NCBI GenBank assembly: GCA_020636195.1
Contig: JACJYH010000009.1
Span: 1 to 55,884, forward strand
Length of the DNA: 55,884 nucleotides
DNA from: Lewinellaceae bacterium
GTDB lineage: Bacteria; Bacteroidota; Bacteroidia; Chitinophagales; Saprospiraceae
Direction of reading: 5' to 3'
Shown here: positions 27,101 to 34,949 of the stretch, piece after piece
How positions within the stretch are numbered: position 1 is the first letter of the stretch
How the letters are laid out: each line of letters starts with the position of its first letter
Made by a program: the position numbers and the translations under genes
Notes under the pieces: generated by a model
Database searches by the model: none
What the model was told of the DNA's origin: nothing
The model's input: the letters and a program-made list of their open reading frames with translations, nothing else

Positions 27101-27126
27101 AAATTGAGATTGTGTAAAAATGACAT
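21103..27126 (-). CDS. Giant secreted adhesin-like protein: HYR, propeller, dockerin, cohesin, type IX sorting domain
   Basis: At 2007 residues, it has a signal peptide (NLKRAILAMVCVLWVGLGQT). A HYR-like domain lies at about residues 219-299 (VTCPDDMIIQLSPLQCD, then GTTTVTFTATDGSGNTGTC). Many Cys-paired Ig-like repeats with D-NCQG/D-NCT and TVRDNTSP motifs run to about 1150. A beta-propeller-like section with NDGNIYAG and GLGDLTFDRYNNKLFVSNF follows (about 1190-1560). A carboxypeptidase-regulatory-like domain (about 1600-1670) precedes a dockerin-type segment (about 1672-1715; DLVMIQRHILG, DINNNKAITVGDL), a cohesin-like domain (about 1799-1889) and a type A sorting domain (PNPWTQQTTLNF to the end). 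It is probably exported by type IX secretion and surface-attached. A -7 box complement lies at 27213-27220. Confidence 0.85.
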   Translation of the reverse strand: MSFLHNLNLKRAILAMVCVLWVGLGQTKLIAQCPTSASVVAVASGDVCLGATVYYYAEVTGDSGPFTYSWCAYNNSTGTGTCFNGFDDNTSATPSRTWMSSTGPKSVQVTISKSGCTPIISTLYAFNAVEGPAPVVGTVTDTICTVENPMDLTSYQEDISIQPGVFEYYIDGVLILDPTAYMVQDTDIVIVSFTDDATGCSNSTVMELILRADDPDPVVTCPDDMIIQLSPLQCDSLINFDDATVTDVCTPLEDIDLESDVLSGTVFGIGTTTVTFTATDGSGNTGTCSFNIIVNEYVNPNLGCKPVQVSVDDNCEALLTATLVLTGYEIDGEILLGCDDSWDINVISGLGNNLGALIDASLVGKTLMYSIENVNSGWRCMNTVAIEDKLPPTIECDDITVSCLSDIENLVTAEAIDNCTATSILVNEVHIPLDCEAYIGKIERKYIAKDLYGNQSEPCTATIYLERSSVAGVVSPVNAVLQCSDTFVEDDRGFGYPAPSVTGVPRLGGYPLYPTSQLSTLYCNATIDYTDQLVLSTSCKTRIIRTWRIVEWWCSSTVELFVGMQMIDIIDNVGPVIPHVNDITVSTKSTSCDATITVPTLTITDNCQGIQKVYVNAYNTADNSSTGYIDTNGGKLVLPVGVHEVVYTAFDACGNSSENSYTVTVRDNTSPVALCDQFNTVSLKNNGYTEITAVSVDDGSMDECSDVVLKIRRVDDPCNFEQTEGWYDKVGFCCLDANTSPMVQLLVTDAGGNTNMCMVSVKVQDKVTASMECPDSFEIDECGYTYDANDPDFYFGAPTLIDNCPSNLNVVNTLDDQRSACGVGSIYRTIELFEGSKLLQTCSQVISVVNPTPFDGNTGITWPKNYTVLGQCQYDGLVPESLPEGSQYPVFSEGVCDLVGFRYEDEVYPFTTNGACYKIIRNWTVIDWCQRDDNGSPLTWKYEQEIKVMDNTPPTITPQSDYYECSYDPACVGGHIDVVAEATDCTPSDELKWSYTITQGGTYYSSGHTADASGIYPIGIYHIRYTVEDRCGNQSALEFNFEVRNCKSPVAVCKEGLAAALTLMDTPDGRLPMVMLSPEFFDNKSSHPCDNYAVQLSFSSNTDDILRTFDCEDIGKQEIELWVTDQNGNTSFCSTFVDIQDNDYICSKMPEFWGCNTIAASCSPGNFNNNSQSYPDDYVLAIVKNDRTCDFLPLDSWGPSGTTYEDKIYHGPAFEWTLGNLGTVFGLAIDNDGNIYAGASTVFGSQEFPDGTAPDQLRGSGSIYKIDALTGGVNTEFVTTYQSASYNAAYAAALPNQTLTGTWGAPLGEAWTVKTGAGLGDLTFDRYNNKLFVSNFEDGKIYKINPSTGVIENVYDPRFGDASAAGLDNGALGFAPRGQRPWGLGINQENSVIKLYYALWNVDLRDDVPTNTKHNQIWSVQLDADGNPMPSTEALELVLPYLEGSNTYYMSNPVSDISFNTSGEMLVAERGMLDDFGIPYHTTGVNPAHHARIMRFQNPGSGWQVYISNNYYALNVSAANSSGGIDYGTYVCDGETFCDDMMWATVDAYNLDGTLSVYGVADVNYSNGAYDVHSYIDLDSDLENYSKLGVGDVEAYNCDCSVSGRKSVISGSISNMNDVKVVNVEVILDGSEQVTVNTNNAGQYTFGEIEKGGNYQVHASKNDDVLNGVSTVDLVMIQRHILGIESLTSPYQYIAADINNNKAITVGDLTEMRKVILGDKMTFSNNTSWRFVDKNYVFNPDLNPLAQSFTELYNIDLLSNDMNIDFVAVKVGDLNMNAICNSQSESSEVRSASGLVLNDQSFVKGQIFDIDVLSGSSDLIAGLQAKLEFNGLSIIDISEGTLDVSKNDVLISGNTLGIAYAAKQMISAQKGDKLFTVKVKALVSGKLSDYMTLSDAFSNEIYTNENLNIEKLNLRFSNNEDLAGVTSIRPNPWTQQTTLNFDLNVSGLTDIRVYDFNGKLVAKKSMDLIAGNQNIRLDRVDVPNTGMYMFEIKSNDQLIRGKMLIVD

Positions 27127-27528
27127 AATTAATTTTTTTACTTTGAGAAATAAAATACAAAACTGTTACTGATATTAGGGATATCAAAAATAGCTCGACA
27201 CTATTTCGGGAGCAAAGATAACTATATCTTTATATATTAAAATAATTTTTAATTTGTTTTTTCTTCTAAATCTGCATTTTTTAAATATATTTTTTTTATA
27301 ATATATATTAATGATAATATTTTTAGCTTTTTATATAATAAAGAATGGCAATATATCAACATATTTTTTTGATGATTTCAGAGTTTTTTATTCTAATTTG
27401 ACATATTTATAATAGAATTTGTCAATTTTATGGGCATTAAGGGTGTCTTTTATAGGCATCTCATGCGTAATCTATCGTATCTTTGTGAACAATACTTTTT
27501 CAATCACAAAATTGCAACCATTATAAAA
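27127..27528. other. Divergent regulatory region of the giant HYR gene and deoB
   Basis: No gene is present. CAAAGATA (27213-27220) is the complement of TATCTTTG, a -7 box for the leftward giant gene (leader about 80 bases). TATCTTTG at about 27478-27485 is the same box for rightward deoB, about 45 bases before its ATG. Between them lies 200 bases of very AT-rich DNA. Confidence 0.5.
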
Positions 27529-28710
27529 ATGATGAAAGATAGAAGGGTTATTTTAATAGTTCTGGATAGTGTCGGCATTGGGGCGTTACCGGATGCTGCA
27601 TTATACAACGATGTAGGAGCGCATACCTTAGGTCATATTTTTGAGCATTCTCCACATATTCAGATACCTCACCTCCTTTCACTTGGTCTGGGAAATATTG
27701 ATGGTCAAAATAACATTCCAAAAGTGGATAATCCAAAAGCACATTTTGGAAAACTTATGGAAGCATCCGCTGGCAAAGATACGACGACAGGTCACTGGGA
27801 GATTGCAGGCACAATTTTACAAAAGCCGTTTCCTGTTTTTGAGAATGGATTTCCAGATGATTTTATCCAAGCGTTTGAAAAAGCTATTGGATCTGAAGTA
27901 ATAGGAAATTACGCAGCGTCAGGAACTACCATCATTCAAGAATTGGGAGATGAACATGTAAGAACCGGAAAGCCTATAGTGTACACATCAGCTGATAGTG
28001 TTTTCCAGATAGCCATGCATGAGTCTATTATTCCTATTGAACGCCAATATGAAATATGTACCATAGCAAGAAAAATGCTTAAGGATGATTTGGAAGTAGG
28101 AAGAGTGATTGCGAGGCCATTCACAGGAAATTCAGGTACATACACAAGAACTTCTAACAGAAAAGACTTCGCCATACTGCCACCAAATAATCTCTTGACA
28201 AGTTTGGCTGATCATGGATATGCTGTGCATGGTGTTGGTAAAATATATGATATCTTTGCAGGACATGGTATCACTTCCTACACAAAGTCTTCAGACAACG
28301 AAATGGGAATGCAAAAAACTCTTGATGCAATGGATACCATTGATCGAGGATTGATATTTACCAATTTGGTAGATTTTGATATGTTGTATGGTCATAGAAG
28401 AGATGTAGTAGGTTATGCCAAGTGTTTGGAAGCATTTGATAAATGGATTCCTTCTGTGATACAAAAAATGCATATCAATGACATTTTAATTATCACCGCA
28501 GATCATGGTAATGATCCTACCCACAGCGGCACCGACCATACGAGAGAGTATATCCCTATATTGATATACCACAAACCGGAAGGTAATGGATTAAACATTG
28601 GGGAAAGAAAGACATTTGCAGATATTGCAAAATCAATCTCTAATTACTTTGGTGTGCCACTCGACACAAAGGGAACAGTCTTTGAACTGCCTATATTTAA
28701 TATGGCGTAG
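27529..28710 (+). CDS. deoB: Phosphopentomutase
   Basis: I start it at ATG 27529 (MMKDRRVILIVLDSVGIGALPDA), giving 393 residues, the usual DeoB size; the 33 codons upstream contain the promoter box and are not coding. Alkaline-phosphatase-superfamily metal ligands are visible in VLDSVGIG, GKDTTTGHWEI (the Thr that is phosphorylated) and ITADHGNDPTHSGTDHTRE. It interconverts ribose-1-phosphate or deoxyribose-1-phosphate with the 5-phosphates in nucleoside salvage. The 3' end overlaps a convergent small gene by 14 bases. Confidence 0.95.
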   Translation: MMKDRRVILIVLDSVGIGALPDAALYNDVGAHTLGHIFEHSPHIQIPHLLSLGLGNIDGQNNIPKVDNPKAHFGKLMEASAGKDTTTGHWEIAGTILQKPFPVFENGFPDDFIQAFEKAIGSEVIGNYAASGTTIIQELGDEHVRTGKPIVYTSADSVFQIAMHESIIPIERQYEICTIARKMLKDDLEVGRVIARPFTGNSGTYTRTSNRKDFAILPPNNLLTSLADHGYAVHGVGKIYDIFAGHGITSYTKSSDNEMGMQKTLDAMDTIDRGLIFTNLVDFDMLYGHRRDVVGYAKCLEAFDKWIPSVIQKMHINDILIITADHGNDPTHSGTDHTREYIPILIYHKPEGNGLNIGERKTFADIAKSISNYFGVPLDTKGTVFELPIFNMA

Positions 28711-28975
28711 TCTTTGACTCAAGTTTGTTCACATGCTCTAAGGAACCCAATCTAAAAGCAAAGTTCACATTTGATTTTTTGAAAATATCGGCCTCAATCT
28801 TGCAGAAAAATGGCAGTGCCTTGGCTTGATATATAGACAGGTTTGGTTTGATATAATGGTTTTGTTCTATTATGACACCTAAATTCAAAGAATCCTTGTT
28901 AGCCGGCAAACTGTACTGACTCCATATCTTTCCACTGAATGCTAAAATGAAGATCAAAATTTTACAAATTCTCAT
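28697..28975 (-). CDS. Small secreted hypothetical protein, 92 aa
   Basis: The N-terminus MRICKILIFILAFSGKIWSQ is a good signal peptide, so the mature part of about 70 residues would be periplasmic or outer-membrane. The rest has no family I recognise (pattern NLGVIIEQNHYIKP, then FAFRLGSLEHV). The ATG overlaps the stop of the next upstream gene (28972), suggesting one transcript with the bPH-like gene and tatC. It also overlaps deoB at its 3' end on the opposite strand. Confidence 0.55.
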   Translation of the reverse strand: MRICKILIFILAFSGKIWSQYSLPANKDSLNLGVIIEQNHYIKPNLSIYQAKALPFFCKIEADIFKKSNVNFAFRLGSLEHVNKLESKTTPY

Positions 28976-29433
28976 CCTTTGGAATTTAATGATTCTAGCA
29001 GTGATTTTACATTGGGATGCTCAGCCAAAAAACTATCGTATAAATAGGCATTGGCTAAAAAGGAAATTTTACTACCCAAACTACTTCTACCTTTCAAAGA
29101 AAAGGAAACGATGATAAATCTCCAGAACCGCAGAGTGTAAACAGATTGAATATCTTCATACCTAAGTTTGAAGGTTTGTAGATAGTTTGTGGCAATATAG
29201 CTATCGGTATCCAACTCTACCCTTTTGAGCTGCATGATGGTAAAAAACATTAAAAAAAAGAACATCAATAGAAACACAACCCAAATTATTTTAAAGCCGG
29301 TTGATGTGAAGATGTAGAGTTGGCTTTCAGATGAAAAAAACAAAGCTATCGTAAAGGTTCCAAAAAAAACAATCCATGCCGTCGGAATGAAAAGCTTTAA
29401 AAATACGGTGAGGTTGGAAGAGACTCTTTGCAT
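28972..29433 (-). CDS. Two-helix membrane protein with PH-like cytoplasmic domain
   Basis: Of 153 residues, two membrane helices (about 12-33 and 47-68) are followed by a short beta-rich domain (KRVELDTDSYIATNYLQTFKLRYEDIQSVYTLRFWRFIIVSFSLKG) whose strand order suggests a bacterial PH-like fold. A C-terminal helix runs FLAEHPNVKSLLESL. Its start is three bases after the tatC stop and its end overlaps the next start by ATGA. The function is unknown; the operon position suggests a membrane role. Confidence 0.6.
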   Translation of the reverse strand: MQRVSSNLTVFLKLFIPTAWIVFFGTFTIALFFSSESQLYIFTSTGFKIIWVVFLLMFFFLMFFTIMQLKRVELDTDSYIATNYLQTFKLRYEDIQSVYTLRFWRFIIVSFSLKGRSSLGSKISFLANAYLYDSFLAEHPNVKSLLESLNSKG

Positions 29434-29436
29434 AAT

Positions 29437-30270
29437 TTACGGATTTGGGCTTTCTTCAGTTTCCTTATAAACACGCGCTGCAACAAAAATAGATATTTCG
29501 TATAATCCATACACAGGTAAACCAATGAGGATTTGTGTCAGTGCATCCGGAGGCGTTATGATCGCAGCTATAACGAAAATGATCAAAAATGCTTCTTTTC
29601 TGAATCTTCTCAATAGCTTAGGTCCGACTATTCCTATTTTTGCGAGAAAGTATATTATGATTGGCAATTCGAAAGCAATTCCTGTAGGAATTGTAAACAT
29701 CGTCATATAATTAATATACGAAGACAATGTGGGACTTGTAACTGCTTCTACACCTACAGAATATGAGCCTAGATAAGTAATGGCAAAAGGAGCAATGATA
29801 TAGTATCCAAACAAAACTCCTACAATAAATAATATGGATGTGACACCAATGAGTCTATTAGCTATTTTCTTTTCAGAAGCATATAATCCAGGACTTATAA
29901 ATTTCCAAAACTCATAAAAGATATATGGAAATGAGGCAATGATTCCTAAATAGATGGAGACTGTCAATCCCATAAAAAACTGTTCTCCAAGTTCTCTAGT
30001 GATGATTGGGATATTTGGAGGTGTAAAGCATGTGACATCAGAAACCCAGCAAAGGAATTTGTAAGTAGCAAATGATGGTTTCAGCGGTGCGAAGATGATA
30101 TTTTCAAATACTTCCTTTTGGTACACCAATGATATAATAGCAAATATCAACACTCCAATAGATGCCCTGATGACGTGCCACCTCAACTCTTCAATGTGAT
30201 CCAGAAAACCCATTTCCTTTTCACTCTGATCGGGAGCATCTTCGGTTTTCTTACTCTTTTGCCAAAACAT
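29437..30270 (-). CDS. tatC: Twin-arginine translocase subunit TatC
   Basis: At 277 residues, the cytoplasmic N-terminus carries the TatC signature MGFLDHIEELRWHVIRAS, which binds twin-arginine signals; six membrane helices follow. The SPGLYASEKKIANRLI loop and FELPIIIYFLAKIGIV in the fifth helix region are typical. TatC is the receptor of the folded-protein export channel in the inner membrane. No tatA or tatB is in this window. It starts at ATG 30270 and heads a three-gene leftward operon. Confidence 0.95.
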   Translation of the reverse strand: MFWQKSKKTEDAPDQSEKEMGFLDHIEELRWHVIRASIGVLIFAIISLVYQKEVFENIIFAPLKPSFATYKFLCWVSDVTCFTPPNIPIITRELGEQFFMGLTVSIYLGIIASFPYIFYEFWKFISPGLYASEKKIANRLIGVTSILFIVGVLFGYYIIAPFAITYLGSYSVGVEAVTSPTLSSYINYMTMFTIPTGIAFELPIIIYFLAKIGIVGPKLLRRFRKEAFLIIFVIAAIITPPDALTQILIGLPVYGLYEISIFVAARVYKETEESPNP

Positions 30271-30420
30271 ATGCTAATTTAGAACCGCAAATGTACACAA
30301 TATCAAAAAGACTTCCATAATACAACATTTCGTTTTTTACTATTTAAAAAAATGAATAGGAGAATTTTCTTTTCCCCTTGAAAGAATTATGACTTATCTT
30401 TGCCTACAAACAATGAGATC

Positions 30421-31323
30421 ATGATGATACGTCGATTGGGATGGTACAGTTTTATTATATTATTTGCATTTACAGCATGCAAGACAAGTGATGACCAACC
30501 TACATTTGATTTAGGAAAAAGATACGAAACACTAATCAAGAATTATTACGCTGAAAAATCAGTGCAAAATCTGAATGCATTGCTACAAGCCATCGGTCAA
30601 GATTACAGAAATTCTGAAGACGAAAAAGAAAAAGAGGCATTGCTTTTGGAAGCACTTCGTTGGACGCAAGAAGATGATCAGAGAGAATATCAAGCACTTT
30701 TTAAAAAGGAGTTGACCAAAGTAAATCCTTACCACAACCTGAGTGAATCTTATGTGTTTGATAAAGCTGTTGATGCACGAACAGATAAGAAGCAAAATTT
30801 GGCTTCCATTTATTTTGATGGATATGCTCGAACCTATCCAAATGGAAAATTTTATGGTGAGGCAAGTACCAATATTTCGATGGACACTTCTCAGGTTGTT
30901 GATTATGTCAAATCTCTTGCCAGAGAAGCGGTAGCAGCGCCGGATTCAATTAGGATTAGTGCCATGATGCGTTGCAAAGAAGCTTCAGAAGCCTATGCCA
31001 TTTCACACCCAAAAGATACAATGTCCGCAGTATTCCTTTTTAATACCGCCCAATTACTCAGAGAGAACGGTAATACTGGTGAAGCACTTGAGCTATTTGA
31101 CTGGATTTACAATTATTACAAATCGTATTCAAATGCACCTAAGGCTCTATTTATGAAGGCATTTATCATGGATCAAGTATTAAAAAAGCCAAAAGTTGCA
31201 GAAGGTTTGTATAAAAAAATGATTCAGCAATTTCCAAAAGATGATTTTGTGGATGACGCCGAATTTATGTTGAAAAATCTACAAACAGAAGGACAAAAAT
31301 CAAATTCATCAACAAATAAATAA
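30421..31323 (+). CDS. Lipoprotein with tetratricopeptide-like helical repeats
   Basis: I start it at ATG 30421 (MMIRRLGWYSF), giving 300 residues; a TTG seven codons earlier is not needed. The lipobox is LFAFTAC. The mature protein is helical, with TPR-like pairs visible at AVFLFNTAQLLRENGNTGEALELFDWIYNYYKSY and APKALFMKAFIMDQVLKKPKVAEGLYKKMIQQFP. Such proteins usually hold envelope complexes together. A TATCTTTG -7 box at 30395-30402 lies 19 bases before the ATG. The hydrolase gene follows 6 bases after its stop. Confidence 0.75.
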   Translation: MMIRRLGWYSFIILFAFTACKTSDDQPTFDLGKRYETLIKNYYAEKSVQNLNALLQAIGQDYRNSEDEKEKEALLLEALRWTQEDDQREYQALFKKELTKVNPYHNLSESYVFDKAVDARTDKKQNLASIYFDGYARTYPNGKFYGEASTNISMDTSQVVDYVKSLAREAVAAPDSIRISAMMRCKEASEAYAISHPKDTMSAVFLFNTAQLLRENGNTGEALELFDWIYNYYKSYSNAPKALFMKAFIMDQVLKKPKVAEGLYKKMIQQFPKDDFVDDAEFMLKNLQTEGQKSNSSTNK

Positions 31324-31329
31324 CAAGGT

Positions 31330-32772
31330 ATGCATCGCTTTATCTTCTCTTTCATTTTTTCGATTGTTTTATACCTAGTAGGACAATCTCAGCAATTGGT
31401 CTCTGCTACTAAAATTGGTTCCGCCACTAAAGCGCAACTGATATCTGCAACAAATATTCCACTGATAAGTTATGGCGTTGTCTATTATAAAGTCCTATAT
31501 ACTTCTGTTGATGCCAAAGGTCAAAAAGATACGTTATCCGGGCTGTTGGCAGTTCCTGATAATAAAACCAAAAGGTATCCTCAACTGCTCTACCTTCACG
31601 GGACTTCAGATTGCAAAACGTGTGTACCATCCTACTATGGGACCAATGGCGGTTCAGAAGGTCAGCTTGGTTTAATAGCTGCTGGTTTGGGATTTGTAAG
31701 CTTGCTTCCTGACTATGTAGGTATGGGCGAAGGGCGTGGATTCCAAACATACGTGCATGCAGGCACTATCGTCTCCGCCACTATGGATATGATGAGCGCC
31801 GTTAGTACGTGGTGCTCTGATAATCAAGTTGCAATCAATGAACAATTATTCATCACAGGCTATTCTCAAGGCGGATATGCGTCTATGGCTGTCCATAAAT
31901 ACCTTGAAGAAAACCCATCAATTCATGAAGTTACTGCTGCATCTCATATGTCAGGGCCTTATAATCTTTCGCATGTGATGAAAGGTCTCATTTTAAGTGA
32001 AGAGAGTTATAATTATCCCGCATATATACCCAATACAATCCTCGGCTACCAAGAAGTGTATGGCAATCTTTATAACGAACTCTCAGATGTTTTCAAGGAT
32101 GACTTCATAGCTGATATTCAGAGCTATTATAATGGAACGATTAGCTTGACAACATTGAATATTAAAATCCTATTGCGATTGAACACAGATTTTGGCAAAA
32201 CTGTAGCAAAATACATGCTCAAGGATGCATATTTGCAAGAAATAGAAAGCAATCCAAACCATCCTGCAAATTTGGCTTTAAAAGAAAATGATGTTTTCAA
32301 ATGGGCACCGAAGGCACCAACACAACTGCTATATTGTAAAGCCGACGATCAAGTACCTTATGAAAATAGCGTCACCACCCGAGACACTATGCTCGCTCTT
32401 GGCGCAGCTCATCTAAAAGCAACCGATGTTAATTCAAATTTCGACCATGGTCAATGTTTTAATCCGGCACTCACCAATACTATTTTATTCTTTTTACCAC
32501 TGCAAAGTATCACATCTGAAACACATGATATTGCATCATCTGTCCAAAACGTGCAAATTTCTTATAAATCAGGTTATGTAGATGTGCATAGTGAAGTACC
32601 ATTGATCCATCTTGAAATATTTGATTTTTACGGACAAAGACTTATGTCTTTACCAATAGAAAAAGATGTTTCGTTGCAGCTTCCATTACGGTATGGATTT
32701 GTAAAAAATGTGATCGTCAAAGTATCAGATATTCAAGGGCATATTACATCAAAAAAATTATTAATATATTAG
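31330..32772 (+). CDS. Secreted alpha/beta-hydrolase with type IX sorting domain
   Basis: This 480-residue protein has a signal peptide (MHRFIFSFIFSIVLYLVGQSQQ). The hydrolase core shows the oxyanion region YPQLLYLHGTSD, nucleophile GYSQGGYAS (Ser about residue 182), acid in CKADDQVPYEN and His in NFDHGQC. It resembles secretory lipase/feruloyl-esterase-like enzymes. The last 75 residues (VDVHSEVPLIHLEIFDFYGQ, ending KLLIY) form a Por-type sorting domain. It would be exported across the outer membrane and act on an external ester. It is co-transcribed with the TPR lipoprotein. Confidence 0.82.
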   Translation: MHRFIFSFIFSIVLYLVGQSQQLVSATKIGSATKAQLISATNIPLISYGVVYYKVLYTSVDAKGQKDTLSGLLAVPDNKTKRYPQLLYLHGTSDCKTCVPSYYGTNGGSEGQLGLIAAGLGFVSLLPDYVGMGEGRGFQTYVHAGTIVSATMDMMSAVSTWCSDNQVAINEQLFITGYSQGGYASMAVHKYLEENPSIHEVTAASHMSGPYNLSHVMKGLILSEESYNYPAYIPNTILGYQEVYGNLYNELSDVFKDDFIADIQSYYNGTISLTTLNIKILLRLNTDFGKTVAKYMLKDAYLQEIESNPNHPANLALKENDVFKWAPKAPTQLLYCKADDQVPYENSVTTRDTMLALGAAHLKATDVNSNFDHGQCFNPALTNTILFFLPLQSITSETHDIASSVQNVQISYKSGYVDVHSEVPLIHLEIFDFYGQRLMSLPIEKDVSLQLPLRYGFVKNVIVKVSDIQGHITSKKLLIY

Positions 32773-32876
32773 TAATTGAAATTCTATTTGATATAAAGAA
32801 TATTGATATTATAATGAATCAATTAAGGACATTATATACTTCTCAGAAATTTATAAACAATAATTCTTCAAAGGAC

Positions 32877-32906
32877 TTGTATAAATAGCGAAATCCTTTA
32901 CCTTTG
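32877..32906 (+). promoter_or_regulatory. Bacteroidota-type promoter of tRNA-Leu(GAG)
   Basis: TTG (32877-32879), 19 bases, then TACCTTTG (32899-32906), matching the Bacteroidota -33/-7 consensus. It lies 12 bases upstream of the tRNA 5' end. Confidence 0.75.
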
Positions 32907-32918
32907 TGGTTCCATTTG

Positions 32919-33002
32919 GCCCGGGTGCTGAAATTGGTAGACAGGCATGTTTGAGGGGCATGTGTTCGTTAGGACGTGCGGGTTCAAGTCCCGCTCCGGG
33001 CA
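32919..33002 (+). tRNA. tRNA-Leu(GAG)
   Basis: An 84-base cloverleaf: acceptor GCCCGGG with TCCGGGC, D-arm with AATTGGTAGAC, anticodon stem CATGT/GCATG around loop TTGAGGG (anticodon GAG), a long class II variable arm, and T-arm GCGGG-TTCAAGT-CCCGC. The long variable arm and anticodon agree on leucine. CCA is not encoded, so it must be added after transcription. Confidence 0.95.
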
Positions 33003-33040
33003 CTCCAATATTTGATAGCACAAAACCACATATTTGAGAT

Positions 33041-34483
33041 TTATTTTCTCAGTTGTTGATTTGGTATTTGCAATTCTGAGCGATATTTTGCAATAGTTCT
33101 CCTCACCAAATCAAAGCCTTCTTCCTTCAGTTTATCAGTAATTTCTTGATCGGAATAAGGTTGATCCTTTGGCTCATTATTGATGATTGATTTGATCCTT
33201 TCTTTGACGTCATTTTGCGTAAAAGCTTCTCCGCTTCTGGATAAAATGGCGTGATTAAACATGTCCTTGAGCGCTATCACACCGTATTCTGTCATGGCGT
33301 ATTTTGTACTGGTTGCCCTAGAAATAGAAGAAACATCATATCCTGTGTCATCTGAAATATCCTTCAATGTCATAGGCACCAAATTGGCCATATCTCCGGT
33401 TTCAAAAAAAACCTTTTGTCTATTCACAATGGCGGCCATAATGTCTGTCAAAGTTTTGAATCTCGCCTGCACATTTTGAATAAATTCATTAGCGGCAAGC
33501 AGCCGTTCATTCAAAAATTTATCCACTGTTTTCTGACCTTTTTGGGTATCAGCTTTGTATGACGAATGTTTCAATTCTTCTTCATTAAGCTTCAATTCTA
33601 TTTGATTTCCACGGGACTGAATAATAAAATGCCCTTGATGATCTCGCTCAATTGTAAACTCAGGTGTGATGGTTAAGTCCTCCTTTTCTTGCGCTGATAG
33701 TTTTTGAACAGGATATGGATTTTGTTCCCTAATCAATTCAATTGCTCCATCCAAATCCTCTTTAGAAACATGAAGCGATTTTGCTAATGTGTCAAGGTCT
33801 CCCTTTGCCAATGCTTCAAAATACTCATCCACTAAGATCAAAGCAAGTGACGCATGTGGCATAGAATGTGGCAGTGATTCCAGCTGTAAAATGAGACATT
33901 CCTTGATATTTCTGGCTGCTATACCTTTGGGTTCCAAAGATTGAATCTGCTCCAAAACATAGAGAACACTTTCTTCAGATATATACTTTCCTTGCGTAAA
34001 ATGGAAGTCATCAACAATGTCATCCAAACGGCGTCTTAAATAGCCGTCTTCGTCAAGACTCTCTATGATATATTCTGCTATTTCTACCTGATCTTGAGTT
34101 AAAAACAAGGTTTTGAGTTGGTCTTTTAGAGATGTTCTGAAGTCCTTAGCTTCAGTTATATTGCTGAGTTTATACTCATAAAATTTTTCATCATCGGAGA
34201 TGCTCCTTTGGGTGGAATCAAGCTGAGATAATATTTGTGAAGGCAGTTCATTTTCATCTTGATCCATCGAATCTGAGCCCTTTGATTCCTCATGGATAGG
34301 TGTTATTTCCCTATTACTGTCATCGATCTTGGCTTCTAAAAATGGATTGGAATACGCTTCTTCTTGGATAGCATCGATGAGTTCTTGATGATTTAATTTT
34401 ATAAGTTGGAGTAGCTGGATTTGACTGGGAAGCAAATTTTGGGTTTGCTTGAGAGATGTCTGTTGGGATAATTGATGTTTCAT
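33041..34483 (-). CDS. rpoN: RNA polymerase sigma-54 factor
   Basis: This 480-residue protein has region I, rich in Gln/Leu (SLKQTQNLLPSQIQLLQLIKLNHQEL), which contacts enhancer-binding ATPases; an acidic linker; a core-binding domain; a helix-turn-helix (SDDTGYDVSSISRATSTKYAM); and the RpoN box RRTIAKYRSELQIPNQQLR at the end, which reads the -24 element. It directs transcription only with an AAA+ activator; none is in this window. It starts at ATG 34483. It is convergent with the tRNA, 38 bases apart. Confidence 0.95.
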   Translation of the reverse strand: MKHQLSQQTSLKQTQNLLPSQIQLLQLIKLNHQELIDAIQEEAYSNPFLEAKIDDSNREITPIHEESKGSDSMDQDENELPSQILSQLDSTQRSISDDEKFYEYKLSNITEAKDFRTSLKDQLKTLFLTQDQVEIAEYIIESLDEDGYLRRRLDDIVDDFHFTQGKYISEESVLYVLEQIQSLEPKGIAARNIKECLILQLESLPHSMPHASLALILVDEYFEALAKGDLDTLAKSLHVSKEDLDGAIELIREQNPYPVQKLSAQEKEDLTITPEFTIERDHQGHFIIQSRGNQIELKLNEEELKHSSYKADTQKGQKTVDKFLNERLLAANEFIQNVQARFKTLTDIMAAIVNRQKVFFETGDMANLVPMTLKDISDDTGYDVSSISRATSTKYAMTEYGVIALKDMFNHAILSRSGEAFTQNDVKERIKSIINNEPKDQPYSDQEITDKLKEEGFDLVRRTIAKYRSELQIPNQQLRK

Positions 34484-34597
34484 ATATCAAATCGGAAAAA
34501 CAATATATGAAATTATAACAAAGCCCTTTCCATAATGGTTTTGATGAAAACAATAGTTCATAAGTGTTTCAATCCGAACCAAAGCATATCCAAATGA

Positions 34598-34945
34598 TTA
34601 TAAGCTTTTTAGTATTCTTTTCAGAACATTAGAAAGTTCGATTTTATCATTCTTTAGAAGTTCTGCGCTTGCACTGATCAATACTATAATCAATAAGAAC
34701 TGCCAAGATTTTAGTTTGGTTTTTTTGAATAATTTTTTCAGAAGGTAAGCACCTATTCCACTTTGGATGCCATGTTTTAAATTTTCACCCATTATTGGCA
34801 TTGAAGCTAATGATTGAATGTTTGGGTCATGTGTCAATGAAGTTGCCCCATCAAACTGAGAACGTAATGATCCCTCAGCTAATTGGATTCTTTTCTGAAT
34901 TTTTTCTCTCTCAAGCTCAAAAATATTTGAATTCTGATCACCCAT
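34598..34945 (-). CDS. Small membrane-associated protein, third gene of the YtxH/holin trio
   Basis: I start it at ATG 34945, just after the holin-like stop, giving 115 residues. A helical N-terminus (ELEREKIQKRIQLAEGSLR) precedes a Gly/Leu-rich segment and one membrane helix (WQFLLIIVLISASAELL). No family name comes to mind, but I have an impression that this protein type often follows YtxH and holin-family III genes in Bacteroidota. Tight spacing implies one transcript. Its role may be in envelope stress, by association only. Confidence 0.6.
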   Translation of the reverse strand: MGDQNSNIFELEREKIQKRIQLAEGSLRSQFDGATSLTHDPNIQSLASMPIMGENLKHGIQSGIGAYLLKKLFKKTKLKSWQFLLIIVLISASAELLKNDKIELSNVLKRILKSL

Positions 34946-34949
34946 AGTA

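Noticed and set aside
33041..34483. rpoN linked with an enhancer-binding activator here
   Set aside because: No AAA+ activator or FIS-type HTH gene is found in the window.
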